Shown one piece after another: positions 34,718 through 45,082 of a stretch of DNA of 64,000 nt. The position numbers and the translations under genes were made by a program. Positions within the stretch are counted from its first letter, which is position 1. Every line of letters starts with the position of its first letter. This stretch comes from Ferriphaselus amnicola (GTDB lineage Bacteria > Pseudomonadota > Gammaproteobacteria > Burkholderiales > Gallionellaceae): contig NZ_AP018738.1 of assembly GCF_000974685.2 (NCBI RefSeq), positions 1,364,001-1,428,000 on the forward strand. Direction: 5' to 3'. The notes under the pieces were generated by a model that was not told where the DNA came from, did no database searches, and saw only the letters and a list, made by a program, of their open reading frames with translations.

Positions 34718-37700
34718 TCAGTAGTGGCAAGCTCTCTCCGTCCCCGGATACAAACACACCTGATTGCGCCCTTGGCTCTTGGCGTGGTAAAGCGCCTGAT
34801 CAGCTTGGTTTAGCAAGATGTCGATGTTGGTGTCTTTTTCTTTGAGCGTCACCACGCCGAATGAAGCGGTGAAGTGTAGCGGCAAGCCACTATCCAGCTT
34901 CACTTGGGCTACAGCGAGTGCAGCGCACAAACGCTCGGCTGCATCCATGGCTTGGTCTTGCCCTGCTTCTGGTAGCAATACCGCAAACTCCTCCCCCCCG
35001 ATTCTCCCGACAATGTCGATATTACGCAGCGTGGCACGGCAGACGGACGCGAATTTTTGCAGCACGATGTCGCCCACCTTATGACCATAGGTGTCATTGA
35101 CCTGTTTGAAATGGTCGATGTCTATCATCAGGATAGAAAGGTCTCGGTCATAGCGTAGGGTGCGAGCCAGCTCGATCTCCGCTTGTCCCAAAAAGTGGCG
35201 GCGGTTATCCAGTCCTGTCAGGTAGTCGGAATGGGCTTGTCGTTCAAGCTCATCGCGCACTTGGTGATTTTCGATAGCGATAGCGGACAAGTTGGCGGCG
35301 AAGACGATGCGATCGATATCCTGAGATTGCGGTCCTTGGGGGTGGGCATGATAGATGGCGAACGTGCCTAGTACTTTGCCTTTCGACGAAAGGATAGGCT
35401 CTGACCAGCAAGCTTGCAGGCCCGCTTCTTGTGCCAGTTGGCGATACGGCATCCAATATTCGTGAGTCTGAATGTCTTCGACGACCACTCTCTTACCCAG
35501 CGCAGCAGCCGTACCGCACGAGCCAACACCCACGCGAATATCAACCCCATTGATCGCCTCGTTATAGAACGCAGGCAAACTGGGGGCGACGCTGCTCAGC
35601 AGGTGTGTGCCTTCCAAATCAGTCAGTAAGATGCTGCATCGTGCGTTCTTATCTTCGGATTCCATATATCGCACGATGGCTTCCAAAATCTCATGCAACT
35701 TGTTGCCCCGCGCCACCATTTCAAGCATCTCATCATGTGCTTGGATGCGTCGTTCCGTCCGCCTACGTTCGGTGATATCGGTGCCGATGCCCAGTACGCC
35801 GGAGACATGATTCGATTCATCACGCTCTGCGACAAAACGTAGCCAGTGGTAACGCGTTTCGCTGTTCGACATCGACAACGTGTATTCCATTTCATCGCTG
35901 ACACCCGTTGCGGCCACGGCCCGGATTCGTCGCTCGACCTCTTGTGTGTTTTCACCAGTAGCACACTCAGTTGGCGTGCGGCCCAGCAAACTCTCTTTGG
36001 GCTTTCCTAAAACGTGTTCCAACGAAGGACTCACGTAGGTATGGCGCGCATCGGTCGTATAGCGGGTGATGTTGTCGGGGAGGTTTTCCACGAGAGTACG
36101 CGACTGCCGCTCGCGCTCGGCGAGTGCATGCTCCATACGCTTGCGCTCGGTGATGTCAAAGATGAGTCCATACGAGAGGATGCTACCGTCGGGCTGTGCT
36201 TGTGGATCAGATCGCATATCGAGCCAGCGCACCTCCCGCCCAGGCGGACAGATGCGCACTTCAGCCCGGAATGGTGTCCGCGTCCGTGCCGATTCGGCAT
36301 AGCATGTCTCCATGCTTGCTTTGTCGTCGGGATGGATCATGCCGTGCATGACTGCAAAGTCGCTCATGGCCACGTCAGGGGGGACGCCGTAGATTTCTTC
36401 GACACCCGCGCTGACGTAAGGGAAGCTTAGCGCTCCTTCCGGCGACAAGCGAATGGTGTAGGCAACACCTGGCAGGTTCTCCACGAGGCTGTTCAACCTA
36501 CGCTCGGTCTCGCGGATGGCCGTGATGTCGCGACCAAAGGTGATAGTGCCGATGATGTGTCCATCGATATCGCGCTCAGGAACACTAATGACGTGGTGGT
36601 ATGCCTTTTTTCCGCCCTGAACAGACACGATCAACTCAATGGACTTCATTTCTCCGGTCATTACCACACGCTCGCGCAACGCGTCGATCTCATCGAATCG
36701 ACCATCCGGCCATATTTCTCTGGATCGCCTGCCGATCACTTCTTGCGCGCTGCGAAGCTCCAGAAATTTAACCATATTGGCGTTGAGATAGCGGATGCGA
36801 TGGTCGCGACCGACACGGATCACCACATCCGGCGAACTTTCGGCGAGGCTGCGGAATTCCTGCTCCCGCTCGGCCAGTGCCTGTTCCATGCGCCTGCGTT
36901 CGGTGATATTCAAGACGAAACAGGTTAGCCCGATTGTCGCACCATCCTCGCCATGGATCGGTGCAAAGAAGTTCTGCCAGTACAGGCGCAAGATCGCTTC
37001 GTCGCCGTAGGCATCTTCGATAACAAAAGCTTCGCCACTCAGCGCACGATCAAATCCCTGCTTGGCTTTTTCACGATCTGGGTGGGTGCCGATGACATCG
37101 AGCATACGCATGCCGACGGCAATCTCTTTCCCCCAAATCGCAAGCATCGTTGCGCGGTGCTTGTCGTTGAATGCGAGATAACGATAATCGCGGTCGAGTG
37201 CAAAAACGATGACTTCCGGTGAACTTTCTAGTACAGCCTGCAACAGTCTGTCGTGATTGCTGGACTTGGCCTCACTCGCCCTTAGCGTATCTACCATGCA
37301 CTTATGTTCGGTGATATCGGTAAAGCTGACCATGCGACGATGGCCGACCCAAGCCACTCGCACGATGATGGAGCGCACGGAGCCGTCTTTGCAGGTGATG
37401 AATGCATCTAATGCTGGCGGCGGCGTGTTGTTTTTCCTCGCTTGCACGACTGCGTTTCGCCAAGTACCAACAACGATGTTGCGATAACTTTCATCTGGAT
37501 AGGCACGCTGATACCAAGTTTCTAGGTTCGGCAGATCATCCAAGGTGTAGCCAAACAACAGAGTGAATTGGCGATTCACATACTCGATTCGGTCTTCATT
37601 TTCTGACCACCCCATGGCGATCGGGGAAAAATCCAGAATATCTTTGAGTTGGATACTACGTTCAGCATGAGCGCTGACATCGCGCTCAAGTGCAGCTTGC

Positions 37701-38251
37701 CGTAACCGATTCAATCCGCTGGCGGCCAGCATCTGCGCCATCTCGACCATCACGCCCATGAGATCGTCCAAACGCTTTTTATCGACTACGGCAATGGCTT
37801 CGATAGACTTCAAATAAGCGGCTTCATCGAATCCCGCCTGCGCCGCTTGAGCGCTGAAGAACTCCATATCAGGGGTTTTGTGGAACACCTGCCCCAGAAA
37901 TAGCATCGCTACTTGGTGGCCTTCGATCACCACGGGTGTCGCGTAATCCATCAAGCCATTTTGGCATAACCCTCCGGCGATGCCGCCATCACGAAGGTCG
38001 CGCACAAGCTCTAAATTGCTTTGGCGGCAACGCTCGGCAGTTTGGGGAGTGGCGCGGTGAAACATCTCGCAGGCATTCGAGCCAGAAGACATGCACAACA
38101 ATTCGCCGTTTACATCCACCACGCCATTCGGAATGCCGGACACTTGGAAGAAGCGTTCCAATAAACGCGCGAACGCAGGGACATCAACCAGATCACTAAA
38201 ACGATAGGCATTTTCGCCACTAATTTGTGTGTTGTCAGAGGACATCATCAT
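34718..38251 (-). CDS. PocR-PAS(x5)-GAF-GGDEF diguanylate cyclase
   Basis: About 1177 residues, soluble. The N-terminal PocR ligand-binding domain (FQVSGIPNGVVDVNGELLCMSSG, CEMFHR, GLCQNGLMDYATPVVIEGHQVAMLFLGQVF in part) is followed by five PAS domains, a GAF domain (SILLTDLEGTHLLSSVAPSLP) and GGDEF with RIGGEEF and an RNID inhibitory site. PocR domains bind small hydrocarbon-derived ligands in known cases. I take ATG 38251 (MMMSSDNTQIS) because the upstream extension has no domain character; the exact start among three Met codons is uncertain. Confidence 0.88.
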   Translation of the reverse strand: MMMSSDNTQISGENAYRFSDLVDVPAFARLLERFFQVSGIPNGVVDVNGELLCMSSGSNACEMFHRATPQTAERCRQSNLELVRDLRDGGIAGGLCQNGLMDYATPVVIEGHQVAMLFLGQVFHKTPDMEFFSAQAAQAGFDEAAYLKSIEAIAVVDKKRLDDLMGVMVEMAQMLAASGLNRLRQAALERDVSAHAERSIQLKDILDFSPIAMGWSENEDRIEYVNRQFTLLFGYTLDDLPNLETWYQRAYPDESYRNIVVGTWRNAVVQARKNNTPPPALDAFITCKDGSVRSIIVRVAWVGHRRMVSFTDITEHKCMVDTLRASEAKSSNHDRLLQAVLESSPEVIVFALDRDYRYLAFNDKHRATMLAIWGKEIAVGMRMLDVIGTHPDREKAKQGFDRALSGEAFVIEDAYGDEAILRLYWQNFFAPIHGEDGATIGLTCFVLNITERRRMEQALAEREQEFRSLAESSPDVVIRVGRDHRIRYLNANMVKFLELRSAQEVIGRRSREIWPDGRFDEIDALRERVVMTGEMKSIELIVSVQGGKKAYHHVISVPERDIDGHIIGTITFGRDITAIRETERRLNSLVENLPGVAYTIRLSPEGALSFPYVSAGVEEIYGVPPDVAMSDFAVMHGMIHPDDKASMETCYAESARTRTPFRAEVRICPPGREVRWLDMRSDPQAQPDGSILSYGLIFDITERKRMEHALAERERQSRTLVENLPDNITRYTTDARHTYVSPSLEHVLGKPKESLLGRTPTECATGENTQEVERRIRAVAATGVSDEMEYTLSMSNSETRYHWLRFVAERDESNHVSGVLGIGTDITERRRTERRIQAHDEMLEMVARGNKLHEILEAIVRYMESEDKNARCSILLTDLEGTHLLSSVAPSLPAFYNEAINGVDIRVGVGSCGTAAALGKRVVVEDIQTHEYWMPYRQLAQEAGLQACWSEPILSSKGKVLGTFAIYHAHPQGPQSQDIDRIVFAANLSAIAIENHQVRDELERQAHSDYLTGLDNRRHFLGQAEIELARTLRYDRDLSILMIDIDHFKQVNDTYGHKVGDIVLQKFASVCRATLRNIDIVGRIGGEEFAVLLPEAGQDQAMDAAERLCAALAVAQVKLDSGLPLHFTASFGVVTLKEKDTNIDILLNQADQALYHAKSQGRNQVCLYPGTERACHY

Positions 38252-38379
38252 GACTTTATGGCAACCAAGGTGTGATAATTTTAGGATACAGCCATGATCC
38301 TGTCGATAAGTGATTAATTTATAAGTTACTTGATGGCTCGTTGACCACACTAAAAAGCAGTGCAAACCAGAATTGGATT

Positions 38380-39018
38380 TTATTTAGGTGGCGTACCAGC
38401 CCCACCCATCACCGGCAATGCCTCCAAGCTCAGATTCATTCCTTCCAGCACTTTCAACGCAGCGTAGGCATCGTTCGCTGCGTAAAGCAGTTGCTGCGGG
38501 GTAAGTTCTTTCTGAGCCCAGTTCGAGGTAGTGATCTTGCGTGACTTGGCGAAGCGTTGTCCGAATATCTGCGCGACCGCTGCTCGCACGCCCATCTCCT
38601 TGTGATAGCCGTCGCGGCTGAACACTTGATTAAGATCGACCACGCCACCCATGTGTACGCCAAATTTAGTGCGGATATGCGAGCCATCGGACTTCAGGCC
38701 GAAACCGACCTTAATCAACCGTTCCGAGCGAAGCAGCTCGACCAAGAACGGCAACCCTTCCGCCCGATACGGCTGAAACAAGTAGGCCTTGTCGTGCAAT
38801 GCGAACTGCACTACATGCGGACCATCGCTCGCCTCGCCAGCAACGAAAGTGGGCTTGGACTCGGTATCGAATCCCACCAAGCCCGCCGCCATGATCTCAA
38901 TAGCAGCCGCCTCGAATTCCTCCTGTGTCTGAGGAACATGGATATGTGCCAGATCAAGGCCGACGAACACTGCCATCTGCGCGATCTCGTCCTTGCTTGG
39001 AGCTGATTTAAGCTTCAT
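38380..39018 (-). CDS. RNase D-like 3'-5' exonuclease domain protein
   Basis: 212 residues with the DEDDy exonuclease motifs: GLVGFDTESKPTF (DxE), LKSDGSHI, and YAANDAYAAL (Tyr and Asp of motif III). There is no HRDC domain, so it is a single-domain member of the RNase D-like group, presumably acting on RNA or single-stranded DNA. It is not linked functionally to its signalling neighbours as far as can be seen. Confidence 0.85.
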   Translation of the reverse strand: MKLKSAPSKDEIAQMAVFVGLDLAHIHVPQTQEEFEAAAIEIMAAGLVGFDTESKPTFVAGEASDGPHVVQFALHDKAYLFQPYRAEGLPFLVELLRSERLIKVGFGLKSDGSHIRTKFGVHMGGVVDLNQVFSRDGYHKEMGVRAAVAQIFGQRFAKSRKITTSNWAQKELTPQQLLYAANDAYAALKVLEGMNLSLEALPVMGGAGTPPK

Positions 39019-39070
39019 CGATAGTGCGCTATTTAGTTCTGAACTTACTGATTATATTTAACTAAGAAGA

Positions 39071-39958
39071 TTAGTCTCGTCGCTGATTCGACGACGAAAA
39101 ATTGCGCTTGATCCACTTCAGCATGTCATCCCACATCGCTCGCTGATCGCTCAGACTAGGCATCGTGGTGGCATTGGGTAACTCGATGGTGATGATCGGA
39201 ATCTGCTTGAATACACCGCTGTAGTTACCCATGGAGCCGGGGTACACCCCCAAGCGATTGAGGTGCAACCGACCAAATCGAGTCGGCTCCGGTACTGAGC
39301 CGTCGTAGTCGAGTAGATTGTAGGGGGCATGCACGCTGACGACCAAATCAGGCTGAAACTCTTCGACGTGTCCCTCCAGCCAGCGGGTTTCGATTTCCGA
39401 GCCTGCATTCTTACCTGGATCACGCCTTGGGTCACTGTGGGTGCGCCCAACCCAGTAAGTTTTGGCATCCTTCTCCCAGTCAGGCGTCTCGAAATTTCGG
39501 TTGATATCGACACCGTTGGCATTGACACGGGTCGATGGCCGCGCAAATAGGCCATCAGGATTAGCCACGGGGATCACACGCCATTGGTAGTTCAATGCAT
39601 CGGATTGATCGATCCAGCTCAGCCAGCGGAAGACAGTCGAGACCGAGGTAAGCTCATCGCCATGAATACCCCCGATGACCAGAATACGCTTTGCACTAGC
39701 CGACGACTGCCCCCCCCTTGCGGCAATATCACGGCTCACCAAGGCATGGCCATTAACCGTGCGATCCGGTGCGACGATAAAATTCTGAACACGACATGCC
39801 TCGGTAGAAACACTATGCAAGCGAGCGCCGAGCTGAGCGCACCAAGACGCAACAACTGTCGTTTCTGCGTGCGCAACCAGCGGCTGTACAGCCAACGATG
39901 CAAACAGCACACAGCGAACCAAATGAAATCTGACCAAGCTGATTACTCCTATGCTCAA
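39071..39958 (-). CDS. Secreted M14-family zinc carboxypeptidase (MpaA-like)
   Basis: 295 residues with a signal peptide (RCVLFASLAVQPLVAHA). The zinc site is GIHGDE (His and Glu) and SVHAPYN (His), the substrate-binding motif is NANGVDINRNF, and the catalytic Glu is in ITIELPNA. MpaA-type members cleave gamma-D-glutamyl-diaminopimelate in murein peptides; with a signal peptide this one would act in the periplasm. Confidence 0.85.
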   Translation of the reverse strand: MSIGVISLVRFHLVRCVLFASLAVQPLVAHAETTVVASWCAQLGARLHSVSTEACRVQNFIVAPDRTVNGHALVSRDIAARGGQSSASAKRILVIGGIHGDELTSVSTVFRWLSWIDQSDALNYQWRVIPVANPDGLFARPSTRVNANGVDINRNFETPDWEKDAKTYWVGRTHSDPRRDPGKNAGSEIETRWLEGHVEEFQPDLVVSVHAPYNLLDYDGSVPEPTRFGRLHLNRLGVYPGSMGNYSGVFKQIPIITIELPNATTMPSLSDQRAMWDDMLKWIKRNFSSSNQRRD

Positions 39959-40162
39959 TATGTTACCGCCTCAAATCTTTTGCCGATTCAAATATGAAAT
40001 ACAACGCCTGATGTGTCGAAGAATACCTTAGCCGGAGGCTAGAATCCAAGTTGTTTTCTGGGGCAGTTGTTCAGTGTTACTGGAGCCTAAGATTAACCGC
40101 TATATTGGCAACTAGGAGTGACAGGCGAAGCAGCCACATAGTGGCTGAACGACATAGCTGAA

Positions 40163-41377
40163 TCAATCATTACACTTTGAGGGGTGAAGCGAGTGGGCAG
40201 TCCACTCGCCATGAGCAGCGTGCATATCAATCAAGCCTTCGTTTTCCAGTGCCTGCAACTTACTCAGTACGGTCATGGAGTGATCAGACAATTCGCGCAG
40301 ATGCGGAGTCAGCGCCTCAAGATCGGCACCCTCTTGGATCATTTTTACCAGTAACAACCCGACCTCATGAAAATCGCAATGTGGCTGTGCCAGTTCGATA
40401 TAGGATTGACGATCACTGAATGCCTTCCCAGCCCCGTGATACCACTGCCCTAATCGACAATCTTTGCACGAGAGCGGCGGCACATTTTGACAATTTCGCT
40501 GAGGTGAGTCTTGAGCCAAAGCGGCTAGCTTAACCACCTCACTGACTAGTTGTTTACGCCACTGAACATGGTCGATGATTGCCATGTGGATGAGTCCTAT
40601 AGGAATGCCAGACCAGCGTATATCCTCTTCGACAAAAGCTATGAACCGATCTAGTGGCAATGGCTTGCTAATCCAGTAGCCTTGTATTTTGGTACATCCC
40701 GCTTCCAACAGGTGCTGGTATTGCTCGTTGGTTTCCACCCCTTCGGCCACCACGCTGATACCCAACTCGTGCGCCATCCGCACTGAAGATTCGACGATGG
40801 TCGAACTCTTATTCGAATCCATCATTCGGCTGACGATACCTTGATCCAATTTGATAGTAGTGAATGGCCATTTACTCAGTGTATCCAGCGAGGAATAACC
40901 CATCCCAAAATCATCCATAGCAAAGCCAAGTCCGGCTTCTCTCAGTGGCATGATATTGGCTTTGATCGTATCTCCAGCTTCCAGCGTAGCGGTTTCAGTC
41001 AACTCCACTTGCAAGGCGTGAGCGGGCAACTGCGAAGTGCCCAGTATTTCCAACATCAGGCGCGCAAAGGAAGAGTCATGAAAATCCTTAGCGGAAGCAT
41101 TAAAGGACATTGTCAGCTTTTCGTCTATGTCCATCAACACAAGCATATCTTTGATTAGCTTGGGGAACATGTGGCGCGTGATTTCTTTGATTAGATCAGA
41201 TTGTTCAGCCACGGGAATAAAATCACTCGGCATCACCATTCGACCATCAGGCTTAAGCCAACGAATCAGCGCCTCAGCACCAATGACCTTACCGGTAACC
41301 AGTTAAACTTTCGGTTGATAAAAGAACGTGAACTCAGCCTTGTTGATCCCCTCAACGATGTCAGCTTCCGTAATCAT
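40163..41377 (-). pseudogene. EAL-CZB phosphodiesterase gene with early stop codon
   Basis: Reading from ATG 41377 (AAGGA upstream) gives 24 codons ending FTFFYQPKV, then TAA at 41305-41303, and the same frame goes on with LVTGKVIGAEALIRWLKPDGRMVMPSDF, the normal EAL N terminus. The rest is intact: EAL domain to about 250 and a C-terminal CZB zinc-binding domain (HVQWRKQL, CRLGQWYHGAGK, HCDFHEVG). Translation restarting at MVMPSDF would lack the EAL motif and so be inactive. The gene has probably lost function recently. Confidence 0.85.
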
Positions 41378-41487
41378 AAATTCCTTAGTCATAAATATTG
41401 AATTTCACTCATATCTGATTCGGAACTTTCACTTAATCTTTCTCTTCCTCAGATACGTTCTAAGTCAAGTTGGTTTAGAGGGCTCAG

Positions 41488-42714
41488 TCAAACGCCCATA
41501 GCGATATTCCAGCATTCACTCAAATTTTTATCGACACACATGACTACCTCACGATCAAGCTTTCCATCAACCACCATCTCATTGATAATATGGATGATCT
41601 GGCTTGTCTGGAGCGAGTCACGATATGGTCGTTTTTGTGCCAGCGCTTGGAATACATCGGCCACAGCCACGATACGCGCCTCGAGTGAGAGACTTCCATT
41701 TTGAAGGTGATATGGGTAACCAGAACCATCAGCTCGTTCGTGATGTTGCGCTGCCCATTGAGTAATTTTTTCTAAGCCTTTGATGCTTTTTAGAATCACA
41801 TAGGTATCGAAGCTATGCCTCTGAATGCTTGAGTACTCCTCTGAAGTCAGTTTCCCTGGTTTATCTAGCAATTCATCTGGTTGCCTGAGCTTCCCTATGT
41901 CATGTAGTAAACCGGCCAGTTCAAGCATATCGCAACTCAATTCAGATAGATGGAACTGCTCTCCTAAATACCTCGCCAATCGGGCTACCCCATCAGAATG
42001 ATCTTTAGTAAAGCTACTCTTGGCATCGACGATATAAGAAAAAATACTAACAATACTACGTAACTCTTCAAAATCCATTTCACGCTCAGGAGTATCTGAA
42101 AGCCAAGCAGAAACATATTCAGTAACATGCTCGTTTTCAAGCGAGAGCCAGAATGCTTCGGATCGCGACACTCTCATAAATGCATCGACAAGCTCAGGGC
42201 AAAACCAGTCTCCACTCCTTTCAGCAATCTTCTGACGTATCTCCTCTCGAGCCAATAACAAGTTCGACTGGTCAACCATAAAACCCAACGACAAAACATC
42301 GACTCTATCAACCAGATAGATGCAGTTTGCGCTTAACTTAACCTCGTCAGGCAAATCCATATTTTTTAGCGTGGACCAATGCGTATGGTGATGAAGAACG
42401 ATAGGCGAGAGATATTCCAAAAGCGGACATGACTTCAATAATGACGCACCTATTTTGCAGTGGTCACCCTCCTGCTCCCACTCAAGTTGCGCCAATCGTT
42501 TGTGAATAATCGTCTTGGAAACCCCACAGTCGTGAAGAATTGAAGCCTGGTATAGACTGTCAATTTGCTTCTTTTGCCAGCCCATTACTTTTGCGCACTC
42601 TACCGCCATATAGGCTACACGTTTTCCATGGTGGATATGTGTAACCCCTACCAGATCCAATGCGTCGGAAAGGGAATATACAACTTCGTGCAAATTGATA
42701 ATAAATTTTGACAT
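41488..42714 (-). CDS. HD-GYP c-di-GMP phosphodiesterase with an extra HD domain
   Basis: 408 residues. The N-terminal half is an HD-like domain (HIHHGKRVAYMAVECAKVMGW, LHDCGVSKTII) and the C-terminal half a full HD-GYP domain (SDGVARLARYL, LAGLLHDIGKL, HHERADGSGYPYHL, VADVFQALAQKRPYR). It should hydrolyse c-di-GMP. There is no membrane segment or signal peptide. It lies between the disrupted EAL gene and a diguanylate cyclase. Confidence 0.88.
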   Translation of the reverse strand: MSKFIINLHEVVYSLSDALDLVGVTHIHHGKRVAYMAVECAKVMGWQKKQIDSLYQASILHDCGVSKTIIHKRLAQLEWEQEGDHCKIGASLLKSCPLLEYLSPIVLHHHTHWSTLKNMDLPDEVKLSANCIYLVDRVDVLSLGFMVDQSNLLLAREEIRQKIAERSGDWFCPELVDAFMRVSRSEAFWLSLENEHVTEYVSAWLSDTPEREMDFEELRSIVSIFSYIVDAKSSFTKDHSDGVARLARYLGEQFHLSELSCDMLELAGLLHDIGKLRQPDELLDKPGKLTSEEYSSIQRHSFDTYVILKSIKGLEKITQWAAQHHERADGSGYPYHLQNGSLSLEARIVAVADVFQALAQKRPYRDSLQTSQIIHIINEMVVDGKLDREVVMCVDKNLSECWNIAMGV

Positions 42715-42924
42715 AGTCTCTCTTCACTGCATAAGGAAGCACATTTTCAATTTCAAAGTCACTATGCTCACTACATAAAATTCGCCCCATGATGGACGGA
42801 TAACCTTTTGTTGCCCCCTGAGGGCTCTCAGTAATTTAGCTACTCATCGGATCAACTTAGTGGCTAAGCGAGTCGATTACTCGCATCCACTATCGAAGGG
42901 TTCCGCTCATTTATCTACGATGGC

Positions 42925-44283
42925 TTAGTGAACCCCATTGGCTTTCAGATGTTCTGCCATTCTCTTGTCCTCGTAAGCGATATGGTTGAACAACCAATCC
43001 TTAATCGTTTGCAATGCAAGCAGCTCGCCGCCGTCACTTAGACGATTGCGTAACCGAACCGCCTCATCGAGAAGTCTGGCATGTTCCAACTCATGTTGCT
43101 CATGCTCTGGATATTCGTATTTGCGCATGAGCAGCTCTTCGGTTGTAAAGTGCTTAGTAGTTTCAGCAAGCAATTGATTGAAAATACTGATAATTTCATC
43201 ATGCGAATCGCCATTTCGCCAACTATTGCTCAACTGATTGAGTATATTGACTAGTCCGCGATGCTCTTCATCAATCTTTGATATACCTATCAGATGTGTA
43301 TCGGTGAACGTAATCCATTCTTTAACTTCCCCACCTTCTGGATTACTAAATAAGGTATAGGAATTCTTGCCATGGCGCTTGCTATCGTACATGGCTTGGT
43401 CGGAAGCCATCAGCAAGGAGTCTAGAGATGTGCCGTTCTCTGGGAACATGGAAATTCCGATACTCACACCGACCTCACAGATTGCGCCCCCTGGAGGGGA
43501 CATTGGAATAGAAAATGCATCGATGATCTTTGCTGCCACGATTGATGCTTGCCGTTGGCTAGTTAGCCCCCCCAGAAAAATGGCAAACTCATCACCGCCG
43601 AACCGAGAGACGGTATCAGTTTCGCGGAGGCAGGCAAGAAAACGCTGCGCAGCTATTTTTAGTACCTCGTCGCCAATCTCGTGACCATGTTTATCATTTA
43701 CGAGTTTAAAGCCATCCAGATCAGCAAATAACACGGCGACCTGAGTGTTACTCCGCTTAGCCTGAGACAGACTTTGCGAAAGACGATCAAGGAATAGCGA
43801 GCGATTTGCTAGCCCTGTGAGTTTGTCGTGGTAAGCCAGATAACTGACTTGTAGCTCCATTTGCTTGTGATCATTTATGTCGAGATTGACCCCAAGCATG
43901 CGGATAGGATGGCCATCTGCGCCGCATTCGACACACTTTCCGCGTCCCTGCATCCAGCGATAGCGTCCGTCTTTGGTGCGCATCCGGAATTCGACGACAT
44001 GAATTTCTCGTTGTTGCTCAATATCCCGTTGTATTTGTTGTAACACCACGGCTCGATCATCCGGATGCATGTGTGATTGCCACTCTTGCTGATTGGCCGG
44101 AAACTCATCGGGCAAGTAGCCCAACAAGGTGTAGTACTGTGGGCTGAATTTGGCTTCGCCAGTCTGTAGATTCCATTCCCATACCGATTCCTGAGCCGCA
44201 TCTAGGGCCATATTCAGCGTGGCCAAATTACTGTTGAATTGCGTGTAAAACTGACCCACCAATTGCATTGAACTTTGACCCAC
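42925..44283 (-). CDS. PAS-GGDEF-hemerythrin protein, 5' end cut by IS21
   Basis: The frame gives 452 residues: PAS (ALDAAQESVWEWN to DINDHK), GGDEF with RFGGDEF and an RETD inhibitory site, then a bacteriohemerythrin domain (DEEHRGLVNIL, HFTTEELLMRKYEYPEHEQHELEHARLL, FNHIAYEDKRMA) with the His/Glu/Asp iron ligands. The O2 or redox-sensing diiron domain would adjust c-di-GMP production. The first 17 codons (from a GTG) are IS21 terminal sequence, so the natural N terminus is missing; ATG 44208 could serve as a start. Confidence 0.85.
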   Translation of the reverse strand: MGQSSMQLVGQFYTQFNSNLATLNMALDAAQESVWEWNLQTGEAKFSPQYYTLLGYLPDEFPANQQEWQSHMHPDDRAVVLQQIQRDIEQQREIHVVEFRMRTKDGRYRWMQGRGKCVECGADGHPIRMLGVNLDINDHKQMELQVSYLAYHDKLTGLANRSLFLDRLSQSLSQAKRSNTQVAVLFADLDGFKLVNDKHGHEIGDEVLKIAAQRFLACLRETDTVSRFGGDEFAIFLGGLTSQRQASIVAAKIIDAFSIPMSPPGGAICEVGVSIGISMFPENGTSLDSLLMASDQAMYDSKRHGKNSYTLFSNPEGGEVKEWITFTDTHLIGISKIDEEHRGLVNILNQLSNSWRNGDSHDEIISIFNQLLAETTKHFTTEELLMRKYEYPEHEQHELEHARLLDEAVRLRNRLSDGGELLALQTIKDWLFNHIAYEDKRMAEHLKANGVH

Positions 44284-44305
44284 CCTTGAATTATCTCTGA
44301 ACGTT

Positions 44306-45082
44306 TCAAGTTGTGGATAGTTTTCTGTTTTTGCCCTCCTTTCCCGATTGAGTTGAACTGTTTCTGAAGCGGTAACTGTCGTTGCCGGACTCCACGATGT
44401 GGCAGTGGTGCGTCAACCTGTCGAGCAACGCCGTTGTCATCTTTGCATCCCCGAACACACAGCCCCATTCAGCGAAGCTTAAGTTGGTCGTGATCACAAG
44501 ACTCGTGCGCTCATAGAGTTTGCCAATGAAGTGGAACAGTAATGCACCTCCCGCTTGGCTGAACGGCAGATAGCCCAACTCATCCAGAATCACCAGATCG
44601 GCATACATCATCCGGTTAGCAATCTGCCCCTGTTTGCCCGCAGCCTTCTCCAACTCCAACGCATTCACCAACTCAATGGTCGAGAAGAACCTGACTCGAC
44701 GATGCTGATGTTGCACCGCCTGCACACCGAGTGCCGTCGCCAGATGCGTCTTGCCCGTGCCAGGGCCTCCGACCAGCACCACATTGTGTGCCTGATCCAA
44801 GAACTCGCATCGATGCAACTGCCGGATGAGTGCCTCGTTCACCACGCTCTGGCTGAAGTCGAAACTCGCCAAGTCACGGTAGACTGGGAAACGGGATGCC
44901 TTCATCTGGTAGGCGATAGAGCGTACCTCGCGTTCCGCCATCTCGGCCTTGAGCAAGGTACTCAACATCACTTGTGCACTCTGATAGGCAGGTGAACCTT
45001 GGCTAGCCAGTTCATCCACCGCCTGCGCCATGCCGTATAACTTGATGCTCTTGAGCGTGGTGATCATGGCTTCATGCTGCAT
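44306..45082 (-). CDS. istB: IS21 helper ATPase IstB
   Basis: 258 residues of the DnaC/IstB AAA+ type: Walker [16 protein letters not shown], Walker [14 protein letters not shown], sensor [10 protein letters not shown]. It selects the target for the IstA transposase. It overlaps istA by 11 bases, the usual coupling. Confidence 0.95.
   Translation of the reverse strand: MQHEAMITTLKSIKLYGMAQAVDELASQGSPAYQSAQVMLSTLLKAEMAEREVRSIAYQMKASRFPVYRDLASFDFSQSVVNEALIRQLHRCEFLDQAHNVVLVGGPGTGKTHLATALGVQAVQHQHRRVRFFSTIELVNALELEKAAGKQGQIANRMMYADLVILDELGYLPFSQAGGALLFHFIGKLYERTSLVITTNLSFAEWGCVFGDAKMTTALLDRLTHHCHIVESGNDSYRFRNSSTQSGKEGKNRKLSTT

Noticed and set aside
40113-40132. Short inverted repeat CAGCCAC-ATA-GTGGCTG between two minus-strand genes
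   Set aside because: It lacks a T-run on either strand and I have no second line of evidence for a terminator or operator.
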